DNA of 64,000 bases from Acanthosepion esculentum (GCA_964036315.1 OZ038498.1:8837636-8901635), one strand, 5' to 3'. Shown: positions 1 through 11,651, counted from the stretch's first letter. A program made the numbers and translations. The notes: generated by a model from the letters alone, not told the origin.

Positions 1-142
1 TGAAAGAAAGAGTAAGGGGGAAAGTACGGAGGGCAGGAAACTGTAGAGAGCTATGACCATCCACGTCCTGAAAGGAGACAACACACAGCAAAGAATGAAG
101 ATTCTTCTAGTGACCCCATCTTCCCACTACCTCACTATGTTT

Positions 143-146
143 CCCT

Positions 147-184
<38 letters not shown>

Positions 185-355
185 CTTACTGCTTTACTGT
201 TTATCTATCTATCTATCTATCGTTTCTGCTTTACTCTTTATCTATCTATCTATCATATTTCTGACTCTAGATATACATTTTCTTTTTTCTTTCTAAGTTC
301 TTACAAAATTCTTTTTATTCACATGTTCCGTTCATGACATTTTAAGCATCCTTCT

Positions 356-412
<57 letters not shown>

Positions 413-420
413 CTGCTTTA

Positions 421-453
<33 letters not shown>

Positions 454-469
454 CTTCCTGCTTTACTGT

Positions 470-509
<40 letters not shown>

Positions 510-588
510 TCTTCCTGCTTTACTGTTTATATATCTATCCTTCTTGTTTTAATATCTATCTATCTATCTATCTATCTATCCTGCTTTA

Positions 589-629
<41 letters not shown>

Positions 630-670
630 CTTCCTGCTTTACTGTTTATATATCTATCCTTCTTGCTTTA

Positions 671-704
<34 letters not shown>

Positions 705-705
705 G

Positions 706-738
<33 letters not shown>

Positions 739-803
739 TCTTCCTGCTTTACTGTTTATATATCTATCCTTCTTGCTTTACTATCTATCTATCTTTCTAT
801 CTC
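143..803. repeat. (TATC)n tetranucleotide microsatellite, interrupted
   Basis: Long runs of TATC are separated by short T-rich spacers such as CCTTCCTGCTTTACTGTTTA. The spacer itself recurs several times, so the locus is a compound array of (TATC)n plus spacer that grew by duplication of larger blocks. Open frames through it encode only repeated Leu-Ser-Ile-Tyr and are not genes. Confidence 0.97.
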
Positions 804-1181
804 CCATGCATACACTTATAGGTACTCATTTATATTAGGTGTCAACTGTTGCACAATGAGTAGCAAATAAATAATTTGCTCGTGTAGTGTATTTCATCCC
901 CATTACCACATTATTATGGCCTTGTGTCAGATTAATTAGGATAGTAATCAACTAGTTTGCCTAACTGTTATTAGAGTAGCGAGTTCGATTCTCACTGGAC
1001 GCTGACTGTTATGTTCCTCTGCTAAACTACACTAAGCCGAAAAAGATTTGCATAAACATAGAAAGAAGTCAATTTAATAACACGAATTGTTTTCGATTGT
1101 TCAGAGAAGACACATATTGTACCTTGATTTTGTTTTTATATTCTATTTTTTCATATAGTGTGTGCTAGCTTGAAAGACACC
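804..1181. other. AT-rich unique-looking DNA, possible SINE remnant
   Basis: No gene is visible. Around 984-999 the stretch GAGTTCGATTCTCACT resembles a pol III B box, so a decayed tRNA-derived SINE is possible. No convincing A box was found. Confidence 0.3.
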
Positions 1182-1469
1182 CTATCGGGTAACAGAACAC
1201 TTGATTGGGCCTTTGGCTTGTTCAGTAGTTTGAGAGTCTTTAAGTCTTTGCATATTCTCAGCATTGAAAGCTATCCAGACTGCCGTTTGATTTGGGTTTT
1301 CATTTGCACGGAACATTCTTCTCCCCGCAACAGCCTTGGCTCTTTTGACTGCAATCTGATCCTCTGTTGACGGAAATTTCTTTTTGTGTGGCATACTACT
1401 GCCCTGGGCTCTAGGCAGCAATAAACTACGGAAGAACTCAAAATTGATCGCTGTATTTAAGTATTGCAT
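1182..1469 (-). pseudogene. short basic open frame, possible Helitron N-terminal remnant
   Basis: The 95-codon frame is rich in Lys, Arg, Ala, Asn and Gln (for example KRAKAVAGRR and RRMFRANENPNQTAVW). This resembles the low-complexity basic region that precedes the Rep domain in many animal Helitron proteins. No catalytic motif is present and no neighbouring Helitron segment was found. It may equally be a chance frame. Confidence 0.25.
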
Positions 1470-1890
1470 TCATATTTTAAGCTTTTAAAAATTCAACGAT
1501 AATTCTTCTGCCGCCACTAATTTAAAGACAGTTTGATGTACGTAGGTCCTTACTTTTCGTTGAAAAATTATTTTTATTTCATGTATGACTTTCGCTGTAT
1601 TTCGCAATTAGTTTCGATTATTCCCAAATTTATTTCCAAGTCATAAAAATTGTTATCATACAAAAAAGTTGTCGCAAAAAAAATCACGTAAAAAAATATT
1701 GCCGAAAACAATGGCAGTAATGAAAACTTGGGAATCCACAATTTCAAGATTGTGGGTCCGGATCCGGCCCGGAATGTTTTTAGTTTGCTCACTGAGTCGG
1801 CCTGATTCTAAAATGGTATGATATGTTGAGTTACGGCTTCTAGGTGAAAAAGTGTGATACACTGACACAGCGACAAACTTTACATTCGCA
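1470..1890. other. no feature recognised
   Basis: AT-rich sequence with short overlapping frames on the minus strand that match nothing I recognise. Confidence 0.3.
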
Positions 1891-1898
1891 ATTATTTT

Positions 1899-2319
1899 GT
1901 TTGTTGTTTGGTTTGTTCTATTTTACGGCATATCAACCTCAATGGCTTATTTAATGACGACAACTTTTTTTCTGGTAATATTTTGTTTTGTCAAAAATCT
2001 ATTTCCGGTAATATTTTTTTTCCTAAAACATGTATAGCTGGTAACATTATTTTAAAACATGTATTGCTGGTAATAGTTTTTTTATTCAAAAATTTATTTC
2101 TGGGAATAATTTTTACAAAGTATTTAACAATTTACTTTAACAATGCCTTTTACCTCAATTTCGGGGTTAACTATTTGCCCATAGCTGGGACCCTAGCAGG
2201 TGCTACCACCACGGGTTAGGGTGGACCTGGGAACACCAGCGATTAAGATGTGGTCCCACGCTCCTCAAAACCTTCTGATCAGAGGCCTTGCTGTGGGACG
2301 TAGTTTATCCGTACTCATG
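1899..2319 (-). mobile_element. VNTR retroposon copy 1
   Basis: Read on the minus strand, the element has a head, a short tandem array of about 30-bp units and a tail. On the plus strand the order is reversed: a GTTTGG-rich tail, then ACGGCATATCAACCTCAATG, then degenerate units of the type GTATAGCTGGTAATATTATT, then the head (ATAGCTGGGACCCTA, CACGCTCCTCAAAACC, GACGTAGTTTATC). A possible 8-bp target duplication with one mismatch (ATTATTTT at 1891, ATCATTTT at 2320) flanks it. It is the least well bounded of five copies in the window. Confidence 0.7.
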
Positions 2320-2327
2320 ATCATTTT

Positions 2328-2888
2328 ATCAAAAAAGAAAAGCAAATTTTAAGTTTACAAAACTGACTTCTTAAATGACTTCCGTTAAAAGTATATTTCT
2401 TCTTCTGTTACAGGAAAAAAAAGTATAATATGAAAGAGAATCGACACCTTTATATAAGTTAATTAAACTTCCCTGCCCCTTAATTTAGTTATGGAGATGG
2501 TAATATTATTAGAAAATATCTAATGCCTACTGTATTAGCGATAGAGACCAATGTCGAGTTGCGCCGATTTGAAATCATAAGGGAGAATATATTGGCAATT
2601 TTCACACACAAGCAAGACTGAAACTCCTTACGGAAAGTTGAGAGAATATTTTGGAAACTTGTCGAGCCAAATACTCATTACATTGCATCTAGTTGCATTA
2701 TTCAACAAACGTTACAAGTGTTTATTGATTTGCTTTTGGGAATAGAAATAAAAATTGTGTAAAGCATTGATAAATTTCTATTCATTATTATTAACACAGA
2801 AAAAGAAATTAGTTTCATTGTGTAGTATAATGGGTAGAAATTAAAACAGAGTAGTGTACAATTCAATGTCTGCTAGATGATAGTTTTG

Positions 2889-2892
<4 letters not shown>
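2328..2892. other. no feature recognised
   Basis: AT-rich sequence without a gene or a repeat that I can tie to other parts of the window. Confidence 0.3.

Positions 2893-2925
<33 letters not shown>
2893..2925. repeat. (TA)n microsatellite
   Basis: An uninterrupted alternating TA run of about 33 bp. Confidence 0.95.
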
Positions 2926-2928
<3 letters not shown>

Positions 2929-4029
2929 AAGAATATATATTTTCTGCATAGGTTACGCCTTTTGATCGGTTTCAATTGATTTTCTTTTTAATTTTTAGTC
3001 GTCTATAATGTTTTTTTTTAAACTGATGATGACAGCCACGCAGTTTGGAAATCAAACTCTTGACATTGACGTGAACTCGATCCAGTTTGAAAAATACATC
3101 GTATTACATAAACATATTGAATGAGTAGAAATTACCTATTCATTTTCTTGTTTTATGCTAGAAGGATAGACATGTTCCGCCACGTGGAACAATCTGTAAA
3201 TTTGTTGTTGTTTTTTAAAAATTATGGCCAGTTTTATTGTCATCATAAGAAAGACACCAAATTAAATTCAAATGTTGATCAGGCAACGAGGGCCTCACGG
3301 ATGTTTTCACTTCAAACACCCAAATCTGTATATATAAAAAAGAGAATATCTGTCTGTCTGTCTGATGCTTTTTCACTCGAGATTCAACCAACCGATTTTG
3401 ACCAAACCTGGCACATACATTGTACAATGTAAGAGATAGGTTTTTAGCATAATAATCGATAATTGTTTAAAATCAATAATCGATAAAGCCGATCAAAAAT
3501 CGATAAATTCAACTTTTTTCCCTCGATTTCGTTCAAACTCGGTATGTAGGTTACTTAGATCATGACGAGCTAAACGATAACTCATTTTATGTATACGCCA
3601 CTGCGTTTAGCGAAAAACCGCGAAAAGTGAAAAATCGATTTCAACACAAATTTTAAACTAAAAGCTCCCTCAATTTTCAAGCAATCTAATACACACTTCA
3701 CTCAATTGTAGCTAACAATAAGTTAATTGTTTAGCAGTCATTTAACTTGCTAAATGAGTTCAACATATAGTGAAAACCAGCGTAAATAGTGAAAAATAGC
3801 GATTTCTACAGGGTTTTTTTCTTATTTTTCGTTGATCTTTCAATCAATTTTCATCAAACTTAACAATTGCTTTATAAATGTATCTTCTTTTACATCCCTG
3901 GTAGCACACTGACAAATTGAATTTCAAAATCTCCAAAATAATTGTCGTCTTAAGTGGGTCTTCATGTTGCCTGTTTTACCCCTTCATGTCCTCGGTTAAC
4001 TTCGATTGAATAAATACAGACGACTTCTT
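2926..4029. other. AT-rich DNA, possible dispersed repeat around 3290-3560
   Basis: The segment with four tandem CTGT units followed by CACTCGAGATTCAACCAACC and CCAAACCTGGCACATACATT resembles widespread invertebrate dispersed repeats. ATCGATAA occurs several times at 3450-3510. No second copy exists in the window, so the call is tentative. No gene is visible. Confidence 0.3.
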
Positions 4030-4560
4030 TTTTTGTTTTTTTTTTGTTTGTTTTGTTTTGTTTTGTTTTGTTTTTTGCTAAGCTTTTCACTCCAATCAAG
4101 ACTGGAGGCCACTAGCATGCAAGGGGTTACAGAAGGTTTGGAGGAAGAGCCGATAGGAGTGGTAGAGGAAAAGATGTGGAGAAAGATAGTGGATAGATCA
4201 AGGTAAGGGGGTTACAGAAGATTTAGAGCGAGAGCAGATAGGAATGAAAGCGGAAAGGATGTGGAGAAGGGAAGTGGATAGATCAAGGCAAATGGAGATG
4301 TCGATTGACGTTACACTTAAATAGTTGGAGATTATATTTGTCAGGGAAACAGGAATAAGGAAGGGAGTTCCACAGGCGAGAGGTGCGAGGCTTGAAGCTA
4401 TTGGAGTAGAAGAGACGTCTACATCTAACAGTTTCAACAGTGAAGGGGTGGGAATGGGATGCCAGCCTCGTAGGACGCTTAAATTCATGAGGCCTGGGAA
4501 CCAGCGAAAGCAGCTCATCGGAGCAATTAACTGCATTATTTCAAGTAATTGATGAACACA
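4030..4560 (-). mobile_element. 5'-truncated LINE 3' end (copy 1)
   Basis: The minus strand matches the 3' part of the LINE copies at 57.8-58.8 kb and 35.8-36.5 kb. Shared peptides include TPFLIPVSLTN, SIDIS and SKSSVTPLP, and the terminal segment GGGGTTACAGAAGGTTTGGA is shared on the plus strand. The element ends in a T/G-rich tract at 4030-4075, which is an A-rich tail when read on the minus strand. Only sequence downstream of the RT catalytic core remains. Confidence 0.8.
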
Positions 4561-4907
4561 GACTCTGTTACATCTAAACATGATGCTGTTTTTGCTCCAT
4601 TCTAATTGAAAGCTTTTTTTCTGATCGACCAGCTGTCTATGGCTGCAAGTATACATATATAATGCCTATCTATGTCTGGCTACTAGTTTTGATAAAAAGA
4701 TAAACATAGCTAGTGAGACAGTCACTTGTACGAGGGTGGGCTGAAAAGTTCATAGGCTGACTATGAAAAAGCGGTGCTAGAGCGGTGAAATCTTGAATAC
4801 ATTTATTTCAACTCTTCTTATTAATAACTGTATTGCTTCTTTACAGGTAAACTGACATCTGGCTGTTCAAAGACTTCAATTGTAATTTGTTGCGACTAAG
4901 CTTTAAA

Positions 4908-6603
4908 ATGGGTTCAATTTGGCATCGTGATGTTATGTGCATAGACAAAAATGGTTTAGTCGCCAAGAACATTCATGCTAACATAGTTGCTACATCAGAC
5001 ATTTTTAACCACCCCCGGGTCTATATAAAATTGATTGAAATGCAAATTCACACATTTTTCTTAGAAGTTCCCATAATTCGTTATCGTATTAAATACGCAC
5101 AATATAGTTAAAAATAATCATCAATCAAGATTTTACAAACATTTGGTATATATATGTATATTTTGTGATTACTGAAACCAATACAAACTAACAGTTTATA
5201 AAACTGCACCGATGAATAAATATAATCACATACATTTCTTAATACTTATATAAACATTTTGTAACAAAAACGTATGTGAGATGACACTCCAGCTTTTTCA
5301 ACAGTGCAAAAGTGGGCAGCTGAATTTAGGAAGAGTCTTGAAGATGAACCAGGGTCTAGACGACCTGCAACTGCCACTACCGAGGAAAACGTTTGATCGT
5401 GTTCACTACATGATAATTGATGACAGATGTATGACTCTAAATAAAATAGCCAATGCTATTAGCATCTCTTGTGAAGGACTTGACAGTATTGCGCACAATG
5501 AACTTAGCATGATGAACTGTTCTGCTCGGTGGGGGCCCCGAAAAAGCGCACCAGGATGATCACATCACGGGGAAAATTTATCATTGTTTTAGGCAGATCT
5601 AGCTGGTTTCCGTGAACGTTTCCTAACCCAGGACGAGTGTTGGATTCATTACTTTGAAGCAGAGACAAAGAGAAAACCCATGCAGTAGAAACACCTCTCC
5701 TCACCTGCTCGAAAGAAGGTCATTTTTGTTTCATCTATAAATAAGGTGATGGCGTTAGTTTTTTTTGGGGGGGATGCAAAACATATTGTGTTTATTGAAT
5801 ATCTTCAAAAGGGCCGCACCATCAATGGAGAGTACTATGCCAATTTGCTAATGCAGTTACAAAAAGTTACCAAGACCAAACACCCAGGAAAACTGATGAA
5901 AGGGGTCTTGTTTTATCCGGACAATGCTCCAGCACACGTTCTTAGTTTCAATTGTTGCTGTGCGTCACTGTGGCTTTGAACTGGTTCATCACCTTTCCTA
6001 TTATGATTTGACGATCATCTGTTCCCCAACATGAAAAAACACTTGGTTTGGAACCAGTATCGCAGTGATGATGACGTCATATCATCTGTTGATTAACTTT
6101 TTAACCAACAGGATAATCAGTCTTCTTTGAAAATTCAGATGTCAGGTTACCTGGAAAGAAACAATGCAGCTATTGGTAAGAAGAGTTGAAATTAATGCAT
6201 GTTTGTTTCATCTGCAGTATTTTTTGTGGGCGTATGCAAAAGGCAATTTGTTTATTGAATATCTTCAAAAGGGCTACATCATCATTGGAGAGTACTATGC
6301 CAACTTGCTGAGTCAGTTACGAAAGGCTATCAAGAAAACTGATGAAAAGGATCTCGTTTCATCAGGACAACGCTTCAGTATACAATCTTTTGGTTTCAAT
6401 GGTTGCTGTGGTTTTGAACTTGTTGATCAGTCGCCCTATTCTCCTGAGATGGTTCCATCTATCATCTGTTCCCCAAAAGGATAAAACACTTGGCTGGGAA
6501 AAAGTATCACAATGATGATGACGTCATACCTGCTGTTGATGATTATTTTTGGCTAACAAGATGAAAGCTTCCTCAACAATGGCACCCAAGCACTGCATCA
6601 TAG
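4908..6603 (+). pseudogene. mariner transposase pseudogene
   Basis: A start at 4908 opens a frame with NIHANIVATSD, a helix-turn-helix-like N-terminus. After the foreign insert the frame resumes at about 5280 with FQQCKSGQLN, FDRVHYMIIDDRCMTLNKIA and SARWGPR, as in SETMAR-type mariner transposases. Further on come FIEYLQKGRTINGEYYANLL, LFYPDNAPAH (the region of the second catalytic Asp) and YRSDDDVISSVD. A second partial copy of the catalytic half follows at about 6190-6600 (FIEYLQKGYIIIGEYYANLL). Frameshifts and stops make it inactive. Such enzymes cut DNA at TA sites through a DDD triad. Confidence 0.85.
5000..5280 (-). repeat. hAT-related fragment inserted in the mariner; inverted partner at 7.66 kb
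   Basis: The segment is the reverse complement of 7658-7930 with only one base difference visible over about 260 bp (TTTGTAAAA against CTTGTAAAA). It interrupts the mariner reading frame between ATSD and the downstream FQQCKSGQ part, so it arrived after the mariner. The near identity suggests a recent copying or insertion event. Confidence 0.88.
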
Positions 6604-6713
6604 ATCGAAGAAGCTTGTGAACCCCAAAGGCGATTATGATAAAAATAATCCTCATTTGTTTACAATACATGAGAGTATCTTTGTGAGCCTATGATATTTT
6701 CAGCTGTCACTCG

Positions 6714-7575
6714 TATGCCATATCTGTACCTCAGAAAATAGACAATATAAAAAGTCTACTTTAGAAGGAAAATTGTATTGAGAAAAGCCATTGGTTAGTA
6801 ACTCGAATCTGTAACCCAGGCAAAGAGCCACTTTTAAAAAGACGACTTTGTAAAGAAATATATTGTAAAACATTTAAGTGATCGATAATTGTTGCTCTGA
6901 AAACATGAGTAAAACCTAATAGGCTGCTAGTGCTTTAAACCAGATGTTATCATACCTAAATGCTTTAAATTTGTTTATATATTTATTTAATAAAGCATAA
7001 TCATATTGCATAATATTTACTCTCACACTTCTTTCTTTTTTAGGCTGGTCTTCGAGAACAGCAGTTTTGTTTTTCTTTTTTAATGAAAGTCATAAAAAGC
7101 ATCGTCTTGAAACGAGAGATCTGTCTCCAAGACACTTGTCTGGTGTGTGCAAATCAAACCACAGGGTCAGAGATTCCATTTCAGCAATGTTTGTCATATT
7201 CTTTATTATGCACAGATATTAAGAAAAACCTCCAACTGACCACATAGACATTGACAATAGGGAAAAAGAAGAAAATATCTTTGCCTTCATAGAGTAATGA
7301 TTTTTATTTGTGGATTATCAACAATTGCGACATAACCGAGATACAGCAAGTAATGATTTCATTAGGATTTATTTTTAAGTTTTTCGATAAAAGATTTTCC
7401 TTTATCTTATTACTAAAAATCAACAATAATTGCACGAGAGAATACATTTATTAATAGGATAATAATAATGAAAATGCTTCATTTTCAAAAAGTAACTCTT
7501 GCATAACTATCATGTGAAACACAGAGGACGGAGAAATTGGAGAAGAGATGGGCAGAATTATCAGATATTATATCC
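6714..7575. other. no feature recognised
   Basis: AT-rich sequence with no gene or recognised repeat. Confidence 0.3.
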
Positions 7576-7657
7576 CAGGGGTGGCCAAACCTACTTAAAA
7601 CAAGAGCCAGATATGATAAATTCAGATGTTTGAGAGCCACAAGACATGAACAAAATT

Positions 7658-7930
7658 TACACACACGTTTTTGTTACAAAATGTTTATATAAGTATTAAG
7701 AAATGTATGTGATTATATTTATTCATCGGTGCAGTTTTATAAACTGTTAGTTTGTATTGGTTTCAGTAATCACAAAATATACATATATATACCAAATGCT
7801 TGTAAAATCTTGATTGATGATTATTTTTAACTATATTGTGCGTATTTAATACGATAACGAATTATGGGAACTTCTAAGAAAAATGTGTGAATTTGCATTT
7901 CAATCAATTTTATATAGACCCGGGGGTGGT
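7658..7930 (+). repeat. hAT internal segment, inverted partner of 5000-5280
   Basis: This is part of the hAT element. It is nearly identical in opposite orientation to the insert in the upstream mariner. A more diverged direct copy of its middle (ATCTT-ACTGATGATT and ATATTTAATA) lies at 10103-10175, just inside the right end of the hAT element. Confidence 0.88.
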
Positions 7931-8123
7931 CAAAATTGCTTAATGTAAGAACCACATACAATAAAGATCAGATGTTTGAAAACCACAAGATATGAACAAA
8001 ATTTACACGTCTTTGTTAGAAAATATTTATTTAAATATTAAGAAAGGCATGTATGCAATAATATTTATTTATGAACTGTTAATTTTTATTGGTTTCAGTA
8101 ATCCCAAAATACACACACATACA

Positions 8124-8128
<5 letters not shown>

Positions 8129-8205
<77 letters not shown>
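8129..8205. repeat. (TA)n microsatellite
   Basis: An alternating TA run that continues on the other side of the mariner (10048-10101). The mariner therefore landed inside a long (TA)n tract of the hAT element. Confidence 0.95.
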
Positions 8206-8208
<3 letters not shown>

Positions 8209-8354
8209 GGTGTTGCAGCAAAATACAACACATACAACAAAAAATACAAAATACAACAAAGAAAACGAAATAGGCAATAAAAACTAAAGTTGTATATGGA
8301 GATACCCGACAGTTTGAAAACTAACTAAAGTTTTTCTCTCTACCATTTTCCAGG

Positions 8355-9283
8355 ATGGAATATGAGCGCAGAACAGCGGTAGTAGCTTCTTTTCGCGTCG
8401 GGAAGAAGCCTGCGGAAGTGATGGCCTGGTTTGGGTTCAAGAGGACCATAGTCATGGACATTTGGAGGAAGTGGAAGGCGCGTGAGAACAAGGAAGAGTT
8501 TACTGCCAAACGAAAGGCCCACAACCTTCGTTATTCGGCCGTTACGACCGACGAGTTCGTCGCCGCCGTCAAGGAGATACTCGACAATGTTGGAAGCCAG
8601 AGCTACGCCAACATCACTGCTGACAAGGGCTGTCACAAGTCGACGATCTACCGATCGATCAAGAAGGACATTGGTTACTCCTCCTATCGCAAGTTTCACC
8701 GCATGCTCATCACGAATGCCTTCAAGGAGTCGAGGAAGGTCAAGGCGACGACTTTGCAGAACGAGCTCAAGCACGCGTCCTTCTCTGATGAAAGAGGAGG
8801 TTCCCGTCGGGAAACATACAAAGTTTCCCTCCTCCATCATGGTCCTTGGCTTCATCTCCAGCGAGGGGGACGTCATGCCTCCGTTCTTCTTTCAAAAGGT
8901 CCTGAGAGTGCTCGCTGAGATCTGAGGAGCTGAGGAGCGTGGTGAAGCCATGTATGGACTAGTTCGCCGCCGGATGCCCCTACGTCTTCCAGCAGGACTC
9001 CGCTCTTGCACAGAAGGCCAAGACGATCCAGGCGTGGCTGTTCAACAATGTTCCTCGTCATAGGTCGCAGGACTTGTGGCCGCCCTCCTCACCCGACTTC
9101 AACCCCCTTGACTATTTCGTCAAGACCAACAAGCACACCCACAGCACGATCGACTCTCTGAAGGCTGTCATTGTGGAGGCGTTCGCCGTTATGGACAAGG
9201 ACATCGTCACCAAAGCGTGTGACTCATTTCACGCCCGCCTTGAGATGGTCGTCGCCGCCGCTGGCGCTTGCATTGAAAAATAA
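8355..9283 (+). pseudogene. mariner-family transposase pseudogene
   Basis: The start at 8355 opens MEYERRTAVVASFRVGKKP, a helix-turn-helix N-terminus, followed by AVTTDEFVAAVKEI and GCHKSTIYRSI. A frame change near 8790 leads to PSSIMVLGFISSEGDVMPPF. Another shift leads to FQQDSALAQKAKTIQAWLFN (second catalytic Asp, usually QDSAPAH) and WPPSSPDFNPLDYFV (third acidic residue). The block that normally carries the first Asp, near 8790, is deleted. The last codons end in a stop at 9282. Codons are GC-rich against the AT-rich flanks, which suggests a relatively recent arrival. Confidence 0.9.
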
Positions 9284-9293
9284 TGTAGTATGT

Positions 9294-9923
9294 TTGTTTG
9301 GTTTGGTTTGGTTTGGTTGTTTTGTTTAACAGCATTCCAACCTTAGGGGTCATTTTATGCCGAAAAAGATTTTGAGTGACTTTCATTTGGTTTTCAAAAA
9401 TGTATTGCTGGAGACAATTGGTTTTCAAAAATGTATTGCTGGAGACATTTGGTTTTCAAACATGTATTGCTGGAAACATTTGGTTTTCAAAAATGTATTG
9501 CTGGAAACATTTGGTTTTCAAAAATGTATTGCTGGAGACATTTAAATGTATAGCTGGAAATATTATTTTCCAAAAATATACAGCTGGTAATATTTTTCCA
9601 AAAACATATAGCTGGTAATATTATTTTTTAAAAGACGTATAGCTAGTAATATAGTTTTTCAAAAACTCACTGCTGGCAACATTATTCCTTCGAAAAGGTA
9701 TAGCTGGTAATACTATTTTTCCAAAAATGTATAGCCGACACACTTATTTTTTCAAAAACGGCCTTTCTGTTGGACATAGTTTATCGCCGTATCCAGTATG
9801 CATATGCAGTTTACCGACATACCCATGGACGCTGATGCAGTTTACCGTCATACCCATGGACGCGGATGCAGTTTACCGTCATGCCAATGGACTCGGGTGC
9901 AGTTTACCGTAATACCCAGGACG
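9294..9923 (-). mobile_element. VNTR retroposon copy 2, with 12-bp target duplication
   Basis: The identical 12-mer AATGTAGTATGT occurs at 9282-9293 and 9924-9935 and brackets the insert precisely. On the plus strand the insert runs from the GTTTGG tail through a tandem array with units of the type AAAATGTATTGCTGGAGACA (9390-9560) and diverged GTATAGCTGGTAAT units. It ends in the head, here amplified into units of about 36 bp (GCAGTTTACCGTCATACCCA). It sits at the 3' end of the mariner transposase frame. Confidence 0.92.
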
Positions 9924-10044
9924 AATGTAGTATGTAACCCTAACTGTTGCTAAATAAACTGTCGGGTCTCTGCATAAACAACTTTTGCTTTTTCTGCCTA
10001 TTTCGTTTCCTTTTTGTCAAGTGTCGGATTTTGCTGCAACACCC

Positions 10045-10047
<3 letters not shown>

Positions 10048-10101
<54 letters not shown>
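10048..10101. repeat. (TA)n microsatellite, right half of split tract
   Basis: This continues the TA tract broken by the mariner insertion. Confidence 0.93.
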
Positions 10102-10103
<2 letters not shown>

Positions 10104-10301
10104 AATGTTTTCAAAATCTTTACTGATGATTCTTTTTCGCGATATTGAGCATATTTAATATGCTAATGAACTATAGGTTAATTAGCTTAACCTTTTATAT
10201 TAACTATGATGAAAAGAGGTCAACCAACATGTTTTCACCAGTCGCATATTAAAGGTCAAAGAGCCGTTTGTGGCTCACGAGCTGCGGTTTGACCACCTCT
10301 G

Positions 10302-11207
10302 TTATATGCTCTTTATCATCAAAACCTTCGTGGCAAAAGTACCCCGTGTCCTTCCCATGAAAAATGGGGTAACGTTATTTAGAATCCTAGTTCAGTTCTT
10401 TTCAAGATCTATTTCATTAGTTTTAATTTTGAGACGAAGAGTATATACACTTCGACTGAAAATCCAGAGTGTTACCAACAACAACAAGCAAATAAAACGA
10501 TTAGTTTCGAAAAAGAAAATATTAGGTAATATTTCTCTCATTTTATATTCAGTCCTAATTTTTCTGTTGGTTCTTTCTATATGGACTTATTTGGAAAATG
10601 TAACTGCCAGGTTATAGATGACATTCTTGCCTGTATCACACTTCATTGTATCTCGTCGCTGTTCTCGTTGAAATAAGATAGTCACACGTGATGTTTCAGG
10701 AGAAGCTAAAACAAAAAGAGAATCTACGCAAAATGTAACGCCCAAAATTTGTGCATGCCTTGCGCTGAGGAAACTTTGCTTTTTGCATTAACTTTTCAAA
10801 AACGCTACTGCGTCATGCAAGCAATGGTCTAAAAATATATACTAAAAATCAATATAAGAGTAGCAAATATGAAATAATAATTTGAATTTTCTTCATCTGT
10901 TTGAACTTCGAAATCCATTAGAATTTTACTTTGTATCGTTCGCTTTTTTTTCTCTATGTCTCCACATCTCCAACATTTGTTATTTTAATAAATCTCATGG
11001 TTTTGGCTTTGAACTAGTCACCTCCAAAGACACCTAATTTGTCACTGTATTTCTCGTTACAAGTGTCCTTCGCTCAGGGCATTTTATTGCAATACCGATT
11101 TTTTTTTTTTTTTGGTGAATCATACACGTTTTTTTTTCTTTTTTCTACTTGTTCTTATTTTTTTTTATCCATTTGTTAAATTTTGACCGCTTTTTTCTCC
11201 CATTGAA
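10302..11207. other. no gene recognised
   Basis: AT-rich sequence with T homopolymers near 11100. The 115-codon frame at 10270-10617 starts inside the hAT terminus and resembles nothing I know. Confidence 0.3.
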
Positions 11208-11459
11208 TTATTATTATTATTATTGTTATTCTTATTATTATTATTGTTGTTATTATTATTATTGTTATTATTATTATTTTTATTTTCTTTGATATCTGGC
11301 GTTTACACATTTCTTTCTGGGTCCCGCCCAGGGACCTAAGGTTAGAAATGGCATCATGACACTTTCCACTGCAAAAAAAAAAAAAAATAATAATAATTAC
11401 ATAGATAAAGCCCTTCGTAAAGTATGGGCTGTACTTGTCAGAACAACTTTTTGTATCTC

Positions 11460-11503
<44 letters not shown>

Positions 11504-11610
11504 GTTGTTGTTGTTGTTATTATTATTATTTTTCATTATTCTTCTTCTTATTATTATTATTATTGTTGTTGTTATTACTATTATTGTTATTATTGTTTTT
11601 ATTATTATTA

Positions 11611-11651
<41 letters not shown>

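Larger units (their letters stand above)
4731..6713 (+). mobile_element. mariner-like element, degenerate
   Basis: The left end after a TA reads CGAGGGTGGGCTGAAAAGTT and CATAGGCTGACTATG. The right end read in reverse gives CGAGTGACAGCTGAAAATAT and CATAGGCTCAC, forming imperfect terminal inverted repeats followed by TA at 6714. The interior encodes a broken mariner transposase. It is split by a hAT-related fragment at about 5000-5280 and carries a partial internal duplication. Confidence 0.88.
8206..10046 (+). mobile_element. mariner-like element nested in the hAT element
   Basis: The left terminus CAGGGTGTTGCAGCAAAAT is mirrored at the right end by ATTTTGCTGCAACACCCTG, a perfect inverted repeat of 19 bp. 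TA dinucleotides flank both ends (8204-8205, 10047-10048). The interior encodes a decayed transposase and is interrupted by a VNTR retroposon at 9294-9923. Confidence 0.95.
7576..10301. mobile_element. hAT-type element (outer shell of a nest)
   Basis: The left end is CAGGGGTGGCCAAACC. The right end read in reverse is CAGAGGTGGTCAAACCGC. These are typical hAT termini. The flanking 8-mers TTATATCC (7568) and TTATATGC (10302) match at seven of eight positions, the target-duplication length of hAT elements. Near 7920 a second terminus-like stretch (CGGGGGTGGTCAAA) starts a partial internal repeat, so the copy contains a partial tandem duplication. No hAT transposase is visible. The element is non-autonomous and has been split by a mariner. 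Confidence 0.82.

Noticed and set aside
8340..8876. 178-codon minus-strand frame
   Set aside because: It is the antisense shadow of the GC-rich mariner transposase pseudogene.
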